A stretch of 64,000 nt of DNA, taken from contig CAUJLY010000006.1 in assembly GCA_963281155.1 (NCBI GenBank), positions 8,432,001-8,496,000 on the forward strand, written 5' to 3'. Under the pieces are notes generated by a model. It was not told the DNA's origin. It was given only the letters and a program-made list of their open reading frames with translations, and ran no database searches. The position numbers and the translations under genes were made by a program. Source of the stretch: Rhabditophanes sp. KR3021 (Eukaryota > Nematoda > Chromadorea > Rhabditida > Alloionematidae). Position 1 is the stretch's first letter; the number at the start of each line of letters is the position of its first letter. Below, in pieces: positions 49,690-62,700 of this stretch.

Positions 49690-50158
49690 ATGGGTTCCGG
49701 AATGTCATCTTCTTCTCATTATTACTATGAGCCGCGGATGTTTAGAGAAAAGAGATCACAAAGTAGTAAGTGCTTATGTACAAATATTTTTTGTTAATTT
49801 TTGCCTTAATATCAAATTACTGTACGTAATGGTTTTTTAGGCTCTGGCTCTTACTCTGCAGAATATACCAAAGAATACTGGACCACAAAGAAAGGAGACA
49901 AAATGGCTAAAAAAAATAATTACGGTTTGTTTATTTGAGTGTCAATTTTTGTGATATTAAATCTACCACATATGATTTCAATAAATTATTTACCATTTTA
50001 TCAACATCTTTATTTACTTATACATTATTTCAGAAAAATATGATAGTCCGAAATCATCATATGGAGTATCAAAACAATTTGTAGGTGCGTTTGCAACAAC
50101 ACCGCCAGCTGTCTCCACATGCAATGAATATGCAAAACCTCCTGGAACATCGAAATAA
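49690..50158 (+). CDS. Small (94-residue) protein with myristoylation-like N-terminus
   Basis: Three exons, 49690-49765, 49841-49924 and 50034-50158, join in phase with consensus splice sites. The protein starts MGSGMSSSSHYYYEPRMF; Gly2 and Ser at position 6 fit the N-myristoyltransferase consensus. The rest is Ser/Tyr/Lys-rich and polar (SGSYSAEYTKEYWTTKKGDK) and ends FVGAFATTPPAVSTCNEYA plus KPPGTSK. No transmembrane segment or known domain; it is probably disordered and possibly membrane-tethered. All exons are too short to be obvious as ORFs; the evidence is phase agreement and splice quality. Confidence 0.6.
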
Positions 50159-50970
50159 CTTCGAAAAGTCGGCCCAATCCCAATACTACACTTTTTCTTA
50201 ACCGACCACCACCAATTTTACATACTTACTACAATTAAGTAAAGGAAAAATATGTTATAAATATAATGATGAATAATTTACATTCCTTTTATTTACAAAA
50301 GGTACCATACGCATTCTATATATCTTACATATTTTCATTTCATTTTTTTGATACATTACTCTCTCTCATAAATAAATTTTAATATAAATTTAAATATCCA
50401 TCCATATACACACTCTCAAACTAAATAATATATATCTAATTCAACACGGAGGGGATCTCTCTAAATAGAGACACACATTTATTTATCCATATTTTCTACA
50501 TCTATTTGGTAGATCTCAAGTAACTTAAAAAATATATTCATTTTGTTTACATGATGGATGATGTGTTTTGCTTAATGGTACATGAATTGCTGACGTACAT
50601 TTGTGTATATCATCTCATCATAATTTACATCTTTACCAAGCATTCACTTTTTTTTGGTAAAAGTCATTAATATTAACAAATTGATGATGATTAACATTAA
50701 AATATTTATTGTATTTTATGGAAAATTCTTTTTTGGAAAGAATATAAATATTATGATCACAATTATTGTTTTCTTTTTAAATAAAGTGACTTCAAGAAAA
50801 AAGTATAAGTATGTAAATGGTTTCTACGACGTTATGTGGTGAATCAACCAAAAAGATTGTACAATCATGTTTTAATTAAACCAAATTGACCAAATAAAAT
50901 ATATAATTTGCAACAATTAATAAGAAACAATGCGAAGGAAGGTGTAAGTAGATGTTTGGAAATATTAAAG
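50159..50970. other. Convergent 3' region
   Basis: Spacer between a + strand gene and the 3' end of NADK2 on the minus strand. AT-rich; a 62-codon frame at 50654-50842 is AT-driven and unsupported. No other feature. Confidence 0.55.
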
Positions 50971-52282
50971 TCATGCAAACGTCATGGAGGCAGTTCTTAA
51001 AGCATCTTCGGGATACATCTCAAGGATCACTTCAGTTCCTTGATTGAAGGAGATGGGTTGATTACCATCTAATACTAATTGGGCATCTGAACACCGCGAC
51101 TTGATGCGGATTTTTTTGGCGAAACCACGGGGACTTGTGTGTGGAAATGTTGCGTTAAAGACAGGATCACGAACGGAAAACGCCATTTCTACAAAGAAAG
51201 TGATAAGACGAACGTTTTTAATTAACTGTACTTACGATGATAGGAAGGTTCGAATACCAATTGCTGATTAAATCTTTTGCAAGCTTCTTCGATAAAGGCA
51301 GAATCAGACCTAGACACTCCAAAGTCCACACCCATCGACTCCAGCACATCCATAATTCCACTCAACTTCTGTTCATAAACTCTATTAATATTATAATGCC
51401 AGGATGTTGACCCAGTTCCCGTACAAACAGTCATCCCACTACTCTTCTGCTTGATCATCGGACCGTCATCAACTGAAACCTCGTAATAACTAACTTTAGC
51501 AGCATGAGTTTCTCCAATAAAGACTTCATTGAGAGCAAGGTACGAAGAAGTGGTGTCATGACCAGAAACAGTCGGTTTGTTGCATGACAGCAAACTATTA
51601 TTATTGTTTGGATTTATGATGGTTACACGGATGCGTTGCCTATACATCCACGTGAATTTTCCATCCAAATATTGTTTGAGAGCCTGAGCTCCGGAAATAT
51701 CTTGCTTCCCCGTCACACAAAGATGTCCTTCCGACCCAATAAAGTCTGAGTTTAACCCTAACAATGGAATGTCATTTCTTAATTTTGCGGCCGCTGTTAG
51801 GAAAGTTCCATCTCCGCCTGCAGAAATAACCAAATCACACCAATTGACTAAATCTTCAGTGAAGTCATCTCTTGTCACCACACGTACATCAATATTATGC
51901 TGGTCCAAGACATCTTTTACATTTTTTACATAATTTGACTGCACCAGATGTTTATTTTCTAATTCCTTTATATTAACACCATGTTTTGTCAGTTTTGTAT
52001 TAAATGATTTCATGTGCATTTGATCTATGCGGATATTATGTTTCCCTAATTCATATTGAAGTCTTGTCGTTTTAGTCAAGATAATTACTCTTTTGGGGGA
52101 AGAACATTTTCTAAAATTATTCAAATTTAAATTATTTGATCATTTACTTACATCACTAGATTGAAATGAGGACAGTACCTCTTTGTTAATACTTTTAATT
52201 TTGTCTTCCTCTTCCCATTTAATAGTCGTTGTGGCAGGTTTATTTTTGGAATTGTCTCCAACATGAGTACTGGTTCCTCCAT
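50971..52282 (-). CDS. NADK2: NAD kinase 2, mitochondrial
   Basis: Exons 52282-52152, 52110-51236 and 51188-50971 give 407 residues. The enzyme phosphorylates NAD+ to NADP+ in mitochondria. Seen: SPKRVIILTKTTR, the catalytic ISAGGDGTF loop, GLNSDFIGSEGHLC, RQRIRVTI, LNEVFIGE, VDDGPMIKQKSSGM and CTGTGSTSW, all matching animal NADK2, and the conserved end (SRCSDAQLVLDGNQPISFNQ). The first exon has two overlapping frames. The longer one (from ATG at 52328, MKTPFARACFF) ends in phase 0 and cannot join exon 2. The frame from ATG at 52282 ends in phase 2 and joins exactly; it supplies a basic presequence-like stretch (INLPQRLLNGKRKTKLKVLT), suiting mitochondrial import. ATG at 52264 is an alternative start. 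Confidence 0.92.
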
Positions 52283-55270
52283 TTGGAGAAAGGTTAAAAA
52301 AACAGGCCCGAGCAAAGGGAGTCTTCATGAAGGAGCAGAAATATAATATAGATAGGTAGTGACGCGAAAATGTATGTAAACTATTGAAATTGTTTGCTTT
52401 TGACACTGTTTAGACGATATATGAATATATGTATGTAAGTGCAACAACTGAAACAAATTAAAATATCATAATCAACAAAAATTATTATCAAATAAATCAT
52501 CATTGAAAAGGGTAAATGTATAGAGATTAAGGACAACCAAAATGTTCTTTCTAATTATTATAGTAAAACTAACTTTCTTGATGTGATAACCAAAATATGA
52601 ATGATGATAGAATTAGATTGGTTAAAGGAAGAAAATGAATGAAGCAATAAGTATACATACTTTACGTAAATAGTATACATAGAAATATATACATAGATGT
52701 ATACTTATAAAAGACAAAGAGGAAAGGGAAATTGTTTGAAGGTATAAAAAAAGTATGGTAAATATAAATAAGGATCAAACTATGTTGTTCTTTCCTAGTT
52801 GGTGTCCTGCAAGTGATGGGGATATTTTGGTAAGATGATTAATAAATTAAAAATTGGTGTTAATAGGATGGCGCGATATTAGCTAGTAAATATAATTATG
52901 CATTCTTAACAATACCTTTAGTAGAAGTGTTTTACAATGCGTTTTGCTATCTATCATTAGTAAAAAAGGCGAGTTTAAACTCTAAATAGGTTCATTTGAT
53001 TGATGTGGTTATTAAAGATGATAATGAAGGTAAAAAGATAGTGCTTACATTTTATTAATATTTTACCTAGCCATATGTTAGTCGCAATAAAGGACATTCG
53101 AGTGGATTTGTATATCTAACGTTTGACAACTAAATATCGCCATAGTAATTTCAAATCTGGCTAAGATTTATCACAAGACTCCACAAATTATAAACAAATA
53201 TGTATCATAAAAATGACATATAATTGTGGCTTGCGCGACTGTTGTTTTCAACCACAAACGTTCAACTAAAAGTACACCTGTAACTCCTATTTTTTTAATT
53301 TATTTGAACAAACAAGAATATTTGGATATAACTATTTATAAAGTTTGTTAGAAACCTAATAATATAAAATCTTAATATTTATTTAATAAACTAATGTGCC
53401 TATTACCCTTATTTTAATGTGGTGATAGTAATAAATAGCCGGCTTTAAAAAATAAAAATACAGATTCCCATAAAATACAAACAAATGTTGTGCGCTTTTT
53501 ATGAATTTCTGTATCAAGTAAATGCTTTATATATAGTCAAAAGGTGCTATGATATTTTGTTTAAATGAGTGAATAATTAAAAATGTCTGCTTCAATTAAC
53601 TATATGATGATAATGTTAATACTTAATAACTAATGACATTCAACATTTATGTACACATACTTATATAATGGTTTGCAATCAAAAAAGTATCTTTATTATC
53701 TCTACTAATGTTATTGTTTTGTAAACATAAAATGTCTAGGAAACGAATTTGCTTTTGAAGTCAGTGCAGTTTGATCTTAGAATATGCTGAACTGTTGAGT
53801 TTAGAACAAATGATGCACAAAAAACTTTATATAGTTTGTGTTAAGTCTAAAGCACGTGCTTAATAATCAAAAAGTCATAACACATATTATAGAGTTAAAT
53901 TGTAGAAATCAAAAAATTAAAAAAACAATGTAGATTTCACATTCAAATGCTTTAGTTAATGTAAAACAGTAGACAGACTTTAAACTTTGTAAACATCTTA
54001 ATTTGATTATTTTTACAAAATATTTGAACAATTTAAGCATTTAAGACCAGTTAGTTTCAGCTCAAGACTTATTCTAGCATCATTTTGTCATAAACTATAA
54101 ATCAGTCTCATTAATTGTGTAAAAATAGAGAACGATTTTACCAAAATTTTTTGCAATATTGAAATATAAATGTATGATCATCAAAACTATTCATTTATAT
54201 ACCCAATTTTTTCGAAGATAAAAAGAAAAGATAATATGGTATAGAATAAAGGAACAATAGGCTTACAAAAAAGTAAATAATTGCCTAAATGGTTTAGAAT
54301 GGATTCTTTGTAACAAAAATAAGCTGTCCCACGTAAGCATATTAAAATTTTTTGAATGTCCCGAAATCACCTTCAATCATATCAATTTAAAGCGATCTTC
54401 AAAACAATGTCTCACAAAAGAAATGTCAAAGTTGAGTTATGTTTTGGTCTTCTAAAGAACAATGAGCATTACAAAGGTTTTTGTAAATTCTTAATTTATT
54501 TGATAAGCTTAGATCTGTACCCACTCTGTGCAAAAAAAATATTAAACATACTTTGAAATATATAATTCATACAGATAATGTTTAGTTTAACTGTTCACAC
54601 ACCCAACCCAAAAAAGTCAAATCATAAAGGCTGATGGGCATAGGCTATTAACAAGTTTTATTTACTTGTTTTTGTCTCTCTTCACTGTGATGTCATCGTA
54701 CCCATTCAATGGCAAATTAACGGTAAGTCATTGTTTTTGGTAAGTCAATCAAATAGATGTTTGAAGTTATATTCAAGAGAAGATACCCAAACAACTTATG
54801 CCACAGGAAAGCAAACAAATAGTAGTTCATAAGGTTATGAGCCCATTTGATGGTACGCAATAAGACGATGTTTGTCAAAACAATTAAAGCTGGTTTTGTT
54901 AATGAATTATACGAGCAGCTTTTTCAAAGTTTAAGCTTTTCATAAAATATTAAAGTATGTATATAAATGATAGATGTATGAGATTGTTTTAAAGTTAAGT
55001 CAAAGTAATTTTTACGAACCATTGCTGTTCCATGAATTAATATCAAGATTATTAAATACATACTTGCAGATATTTCTTATTTTTATCAATTGCTCTTTTA
55101 AAATTAATGAGATGTAATTGTTATTGTTAGTAATGTCAAAAAATGAAACATTAAAGATTGATATGTGATTTTATTACAATTTCCCTTTAATTTGAATTTC
55201 CTTTTTTTAATAAAAATCAGCATTAAGGAGATTGTTAATTTATTTACAGTTCTGTTTGTGTTATTTGATG
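52283..55270. other. 3-kb gene-poor region
   Basis: AT-rich, including the 5' side of NADK2. It contains ORFs such as 54356-54556 (+) that look AT-driven. I find no splice-supported gene, RNA gene or striking repeat. Confidence 0.5.
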
Positions 55271-57025
55271 TCATTCAATATCTCCTGTGTCATATAGAAG
55301 ATAATAAAACCAGTAAACCACGTTAAATACAAAAAACAGTAATGGAAAGTATATGCGACTTTTGTGATCTATTTTTTGAGCTAAGTGACGATGATCGCTA
55401 CAAGAGAACAAAGATTTTTTGATGCCAGAGAGGGAAATTTGGTTTTTTACTTTGCTTTTGTAGTTTCTTCGTGAAATACATTTGAAGGAAGGAATATTTG
55501 TGCTGTCTAGATGTTGATACGTTGATAAGATGCAATTGATGGGAGGGTTATTCCAAGGTAATTTGTCGTTTATTAAGGCATGTCCATTTGTATTAACATC
55601 ATCTAGGCGAAGGGAATTGATTGCTGGAAGACAATTATCGATGTAACTTGATTGACTTCTTAATATGCAATTATGGGATCTCGGGAAGAGTGATGATTTT
55701 GAAGAAATATCATCTTCATATTTTTTTGATAGACCATTATGCCGACAATTTGATATAACATTTGAATTTCCACAACATGCATCATAGTCATTCTTGGACT
55801 TTTCCCTTTTTCTTTTGGTCCGTCGGTTATAATAATTAACAAGTGTAAATTCAATCATCCCAGAGAAAAGAAATGTCATCAACGCACCCATCCAAATATC
55901 AATTGCCTTAACATCAGCCGAATCATGAGGTAAGGACATCCTAGCGGCTTGATTCTGCGTAACTAATGCTAATAAAGTTGTTATATTTAGTGAAACTTTT
56001 GCCTGGACTGAATCGATGTCTAGCCAAAATGAAAACCACGAGATGACAACAATTAGACTGGTTGGTAGGTATGTTTGCAGTAAGTGATGCATAAGCTCGC
56101 GATCTACAATAAATTCTGCTCTTGCACAAGACCATACACCAGAAGCATACGAATCATTTGTAATGGAGGGTCTTATAGTTCGTAACGTCATATCAATCAT
56201 TCTGATATCTTTATTTACATCAATAGCCTTTGAATCATCCTTCCATTCAATTACCAATTGATTATTATCATAAGCATCTGTAAAAATTTAAATCTATCGA
56301 AAAGGATTTTTATTTTTCAACATACAACTTAGTATTCGCAGTTTACAGCTTTGAGTGTCATGAGGATATCTTGAAAGATTTTGCATGCAAATAACATTTA
56401 ACGAAATTCTATAAAAAAGAAATGTAGTGTAATAAAAAGAAGGCCCTCGAATTTTAAAATTAGAATAGTAAATAAATATAACTTATAAATAGTTACCTCG
56501 TGTCATAAAAAACAGTTCCATTGGGGTAAATCCAAACTAGAAAATTTGGATCTGTAACATCATGAAAGGCAGCTTCTTTTGCATTTGCAAAATAAAGACC
56601 AGGAGTCCATATCATAGCAAAAGTGTGCTTATCTTTTATTAAAATTCGCTTACTTCCACTATGTTTCAATCTTTTATCCACCCAAAGTTGTTGGAAATAT
56701 ATATCAACTTGGAAATCCTAAAAGTAAACGATTTTGTGTGTTTAAGTATAAGCGTTACCATCGTGGCTGCTCGAAACGAGGACATTCCTTCTATATACAT
56801 TTGAATCACGATATTCGTTGGAATTTCTATAAATGATTGCATGAAATAACAATAATGCAGTTACCTAAATCTTCATTTGGGTATAGATTTTTATTGTATC
56901 TTTTCCGCGTCATTCAATTTGGACTCTAATTCCTTAAGTTCTAATCGTTTTTTGGCAAAACATTTGTTTGGAATATAAATAAAATTGAAGCATAACACGA
57001 ACCTGATTATTATTTTCAAAAGCAT
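55271..57025 (-). CDS. Cys-loop ligand-gated ion channel subunit with a one-base frame disruption
   Basis: Exons 57025-56865, 56826-56759, 56717-56497, 56408-56326 and 56277-55271. The start gives a signal peptide (MLLKIIIRFVLCFNFIYIPN). The ligand domain follows (YNKNLYPNEDL, IPTNIVIQMYIEGMSSFRAA, WIYPNGTVFYDTR) with the Cys loop (C, 13 residues, C: CMQNLSRYPHDTQSC), then TM1, TM2 (VQAKVSLNITTLLALVTQNQ), TM3, a long Ser/Asn-rich loop and TM4 (YFPLLFFVFNVVYWFYYLLY). All exons after the first are in phase. The first is one base too long: an AAAA run near 56891 shifts signal peptide and receptor into different frames. TM2 resembles anion channels, but the usual Pro-Ala-Arg entry reads Gln-Ala-Lys. 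It could be a sequencing error, a fresh null allele or a pseudogene. Confidence 0.85.
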
Positions 57026-59797
57026 CCTTCTATATGGTGCTTTATCTATGATTTGAAAGTTAAATATTAATAGTAATAAAAGACAAATTGGATCCTTTGC
57101 AATAAAAAGTAATAGCAGTGAATATTTTTAATCTCAAACGTTATTATACGGCAAATTTAAGAAATATCATGGCCCTAAAATAAATATTGGAACGCCTACG
57201 AATAAATGTCTGGGAAAAGTGGTTTAAAATAATCAGTAAGGACATGTATTACGTTAAAATAAGCTAAAATTAAGGCTCACAAAATGGATATGAAGAGGTT
57301 GAGATTATATTTTGAAGTATATGCATATATATCGCAAAAAAGGCAATAAAAATATTAATCTCAGTATATTGTTTACTTTTTGTAACCAAAAGACATTAAT
57401 ATTATATAACTTTATAAATTCTAATTGTTTCTGCAATGAATGTAAAACAAAATAAATGTAATTTGGACGATAGCATTGCAAAGCTTAATGAGAATACTAA
57501 CAACACAGTTTGGCATGTGAATTTAAAAAAACATACCAAAGGATGTATACATAAGTAAAATTAAGTAAAAATAGTAAAAAACTATATCAGTAGTGGTTCC
57601 TTTGGGCATGGTAATAATATTTTTAACTTTTTAATCACCTTAGGATAAAGAATATGCACAAATAGCTTAAGCCATGAAGAGCAATTATAAATTTGCTTTT
57701 TACAATAAAAAATAGTTTTTGATAACGGGAACAAAAGATTATTCACAAGGCCCTATTTTGGAGTAATTATTCTTGGACGCTACCAATTTAGGCCTGCATC
57801 CCTTTTAAGGGCAATGCAAAATGTTTCTTCAGAAATTGAGTTAAATATGACGGTATAAATAATGTCTAAGCATTAACAAAAAAAGTTTTGATTAACAAAA
57901 AGACAATAAGGATGGCTTTTTATTCTTTTTACTAAAAACTATTTAAAAATTATTTGTCGGAAGCAATAAAAGTCCACGCTTATTATTAATTGAAATGCAT
58001 GTATCAAAGCTCAACAGTACAATCAGACTTATATTTTAATTTCGTGTAGTTGAATGGAATCTAGAAAGTAATTGTACAGACAGCTGCTGATATAATGGTC
58101 TTAACTCCTTAATAATACTAAAATGTTTGATTAAAAATAAAATTTCCGGATTAAACATACCAAAAGGTTCATAAAATAATAGTGAGGATAGATTACTCTG
58201 GTATTTATGCAGGAAGTTAATTATTTTTCAAATTAAGTGGTGTTATATTCGTTAGTCAATTAAGTGCTTTTCATCCCAGGAAATGTATATTTTCTTATTT
58301 TTGTAAGCAAGAAACTTCAGTTTATTAATTGTTTATGCATTATGGTATTAAGTCGTTCGATTAATTATGTGATATCTGAACAGGAATCTCTAATGTAAAA
58401 AACCTTTTTAACATTTACATAAAGTGTTCGAGTAGGAAGAAGAAAATGTATGTTAGAAATTCAAAAATAATATCATATGGTTTAAACTGCTTAACTAATA
58501 TAAAGAACCTAATAAATGTATGGCAATTCCTTGTAATATGTATTTTAGGACCAACTAGTATCCAAATCCATCTGTTAAAGGTTAAAAAATAGTGCTTCTA
58601 TTATTTTTAGTAATAACACACTGATATATTAAAAGTTCACTTTCAGCTAATATTTTGTTTAAAATTTCAGAAAATTTGTTTGTGTACTACGTTTTTACAT
58701 ATCAAAAATGTGTTGACGCATTATCACTAAATAAGGTACAAATAGATCAAAAATTTACCTTAAAACAAACTTTGAAAAAGAGAATTGTAACCAACTCAAG
58801 CAGCTTACTCATGGATATAAAAATACAACTGTGAGTATCCTTATTAAAAAATGACCATTTTAAAGTTGTCATAAAATTGTAAAGAGTCAACGTCTTTAGA
58901 ATGAGATATCCTACAAATAATGATCCTGCAAAATAGAAGTTAATTTTTTTTGGGCTAAAAATAAGTTTAAAATTGTTTTAGCTCGATTCGGACAATGCAT
59001 GAGATCACAGTGGCATATCAAAATTTTGAGGTTAACTTTTCTCGACTTTTTCTTGATGGTTTTTCAAATATAAAAATGTTTTTATACGTTATTTCCTGTG
59101 CTTTTTACGATGCAATATCAAACTGTTAGAAAAGAACAGATAAAAATGTATTTTTTTGACCAAAAACATTGTTTGCCTTAAGCTGCCCATAAAACCATTA
59201 GGAGATAAATTGGGCTATGTCGTTACTACCATTAGAAAGAAGACCGTAAAATTAACCTAATCATGCATTTACGGAAAAATCACCAAGTTATTTATCGAGA
59301 AAAAGTTATATCTTTAAAAATCGAGCTTTTACTTTGAAATGACCTTATTTTAATCATAAAAGCATCCTTTTTAATAAATATTTGCTACAAAACATCAATT
59401 TTGTATGGTTGTTTGTACTTTATCATTCAAGTAAGTTTTTTTTAGCACCGTGAAATAATTGTTTTGGTAAATTTAATAATTCATATTGTATGCAATTTAA
59501 AGGTTGGAAAATCCGTATTTATTACATATTTTTTCTTATGATTTTCATTGTTTTTTAAAGTATAGACAAATTTCACAAGCCAAATTTTATCAAACTGAAA
59601 TCTGTGTGGAGCAAAATGTCTTCTTCATTTAAATTGAATGAGAATAACTTTTTTAATATTTGTTAACCAATACATAAAAATACAACACGTGAATATAGAT
59701 ATTTTAAATTTATGTACAGATATAATTGCAATTTCATACCACCGGAATCTTGTCTTTATTATTCTATTAAACATCTCGTTCATTTGGCATAAAATTC
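57026..59797. other. 2.8-kb gene-poor region
   Basis: AT-rich. It includes the upstream region of the channel gene and the 3' flank of the ephrin. Apart from the possible two-exon mini-gene at 58582-58812, nothing is supported. Confidence 0.5.
58582..58812 (-). CDS. Possible two-exon small secreted or membrane peptide gene
   Basis: ATG at 58812 opens MSKLLELVTILFFKVCFK, which resembles a signal or anchor sequence, up to a GTAAAT donor after 58759. A GTAG acceptor before 58686 joins in phase to a 34-codon frame (YTNKFSEILNKILAESELLI) ending in TAA. The total is 52 residues and the intron is 72 nt. The acceptor lacks a T-rich tract. No family recognised; chance cannot be excluded. Confidence 0.27.
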
Positions 59798-62700
59798 TTA
59801 CCGCAAATGTTTCATAATCAAAATAATAGTAAGGACAGTTAATAGAGCAAAGATACAAAATAAAACCACAATAATAACAGTCGGACTAGCTGTAGTATGG
59901 TCTCTTGTCAATTCTTCATACCCGATGTCGTAATCTGACTCATTGTGAAGGCCAAACATGTCGATGATATCTCTGATTTCATTTTCATTAAAATTTAAAA
60001 TTCCTCTAAAGTACTTTTCAACCTTTTGAAAGATTACTCTTGTCTTGGCAGCCAAATGTGGATCATGAGTAATTGCGGATTTGACATCAAGATAAAGCTT
60101 CACACGATCAGATAAATATTTTGCAACTTTTGATTCCTTGGCAATATTTGTAAATTTCCCATTTTCTTTATGCGATATATATTTTAATTTGTCACTTTCT
60201 GAAGAATGTGATAATGGATGGATATTTTGATACTCCGTAATAGCATCTACTTCTGATGGTTGAGGAAAATTAACAGGCTTAACTGTTGCTTTTGCATCAT
60301 CTTCACGAATTGGAATTCCATCCTCCCGTGACTTTAAAATTTGTTGCTGCCTTAATAAAAATTCTTCAATTGTTTGTTGTTGTTTGACAACGGCACTTTC
60401 TTTGCCCTCTTTCGCTAGAACTTTAAAAGGAATTCTCAATTTGGCAGTCAAACAAAGTCCACCATACTGATCATTCAATCTTGTATCTTTAGTTGATTCT
60501 GACAGGCCCGAGTTAACAGCTGAAATGTAAACCATCCATTAAAGTATGCCACAAAAGATTGTATATAATTATGTTTGTGTGGTGACAAAATATATCACTT
60601 TATTAATTAAGTTATAATGATATCAGATACCAATGTATTGTATACAATCTAATTTCATTCCCCTTCACTTCACACCATCCATCTAGACACGTCTCTTTCC
60701 TGACACTTTTTTGAGACAACTTTTTGTACATACATTTAATAAGGAGTATCAAATCAGTCATCCTATTTTATGCCTCAATTCACATCCCCGACCTATTTTG
60801 AAGTGATCATCATTTGCAAAAAAGATATGCCAATTGTATGCTGATATATTACCATACGCAAATTGATGCCTTATACAATAATAACCCAAAACAATGATGT
60901 AATTTTTCAAAAAAAAGAAGAAGAACCTTTGATAATAGGCAATGCAGCAGCTGCTATTTCAAAGGTATATTAAGGTAAGAGTTACATAATTTATTTTCCA
61001 AACTATCTACCTCACCAACTACAGGCAGATTTAATTCTATTTTAAATAGAAAACAGATGTTAGTATCATAAATTATTGGGCTAAAGTAATTAGAAGTCTA
61101 AATAACAATTATATCTTAACAATTCCTTGAATAATAATAACTTATGCGTCGTTTATAAACAACCTGTTAAGCAGGTACTAGTAATTGGCAAGCAATTATC
61201 AGCTTCTTGCTGTTTTAATGTGTTCAGTATGGCATGGTAAAAAATCTGATATGCTTAATTATTAAAAAGTTTTGGCAAGCAAATTTACAGCTACCCTCTA
61301 AAAATCAAAGATAAGATCAACTTATTATTATAATCTTTAATTGTAGTGTATATGTGCTAATTAAAAACACATGAATAAGCAAACAATCTTTTCAATCCAC
61401 TCTATTCTATATACATATTAATTAAATAAAGGTATCAAATTTAAAGGAACCTAATCTGTCCTCGAACTATTGTCAAGTAGTTTAATCTTAATTTAATAAT
61501 AAAAAATAGTACCATTGTCTACCCTTTAAAGTTGTCTTTTGTTTTGAACCCGTTAATTAAGCTATTGAAGAACCTTAAAAATATTTAAATTTGATACAAG
61601 GTCATCTATTACCCTTTGATATATCAAGTTATGGCAGCGTTAATAATATGTTTCAAGCAAAACAACAGGGAGTTTCCGTCTTTATGAACAAAACATACTA
61701 TTAAATCAAAATGTGTCGCGATCAACTTATTGTATATTTTTCGTATATTTTGGTTCCCGAAAACTGTATGTGTAAATATGTAGATGGTCGTAAACGCTAG
61801 AGGAACCTATCGTTAGTGCCACTCCGTCGCCCTCTTTACGATAAGCCAATCAATTGTAAATCATTCAAAACATATCACACAAAAAAGAACCTTCTTATGT
61901 GGTACTTATCACTACTACACAATATTACATTATTTGCATGACCATGAGTTGATCAAACTTTTGAAATTTAAACCTTTCCAAACTTACATATCAAATATCC
62001 TTCCTCGTCTTCTTCAAAAAGAGCCCTCCTCATTGTTCCAACATTTCTGTTTCGCAGGATAAATTTAGGCTTAAAGCCTGGATTGCATGTGCAAATAATT
62101 TGATTTGACTCAGCAGGCACTATGCAATTTTCTCCCATGGATACATTAACTTTGTACAAAGTAAAATATGAGTCTTCGGGACAAAGAAATTCAATCTTAT
62201 CTCCCAACTTTAAAGTATGCCTTTGTTGTTGTGGTAATCTAGAATGTGAGGCTCATTAGTTGTTATATAGAAGTAATGAGTTTTGGATAGAGTTTGTTTC
62301 GGCAGGTATTAAACAACTAATTTGATATACTCTCTTTATAGATTGACTGCACCTCAAATCAAATTTATTTTTATAAGCTGTCCAAATAAGGTACTTTTTT
62401 GCCTTGCCGCATATGTACCTGACAATTGATATTTAAAATCGGTATCTATGATCTAACAACTTTTTACTACAACTATGATTTACTCAAGCCTCTTCTCAAA
62501 TATCGAAAACTTTTATTAGTAAATTGAGACAGAACATGTGTTTTTAATCTGTTGACAACACAGATTATTATGAATTAACAAGAATTACTAATAATATTTG
62601 TGGACACAAAATGCTCTCCTTTAACTTTCTTCTTTTTTGTGTAAGTTCATAAAAATATTAAATACCTCGTTCATTACATTTTACGCAAAATAAATTGTTT

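Noticed and set aside
52152..52406. 88-codon frame as the NADK2 N-terminus
   Set aside because: It has no phase-compatible donor into exon 2 and its listed start is not ATG; the overlapping frame from 52282 splices exactly.
59625..59858. 77-codon minus frame after the ephrin stop
   Set aside because: It overlaps the ephrin 3' end in another frame and lacks a start or splice consistent with an independent gene.
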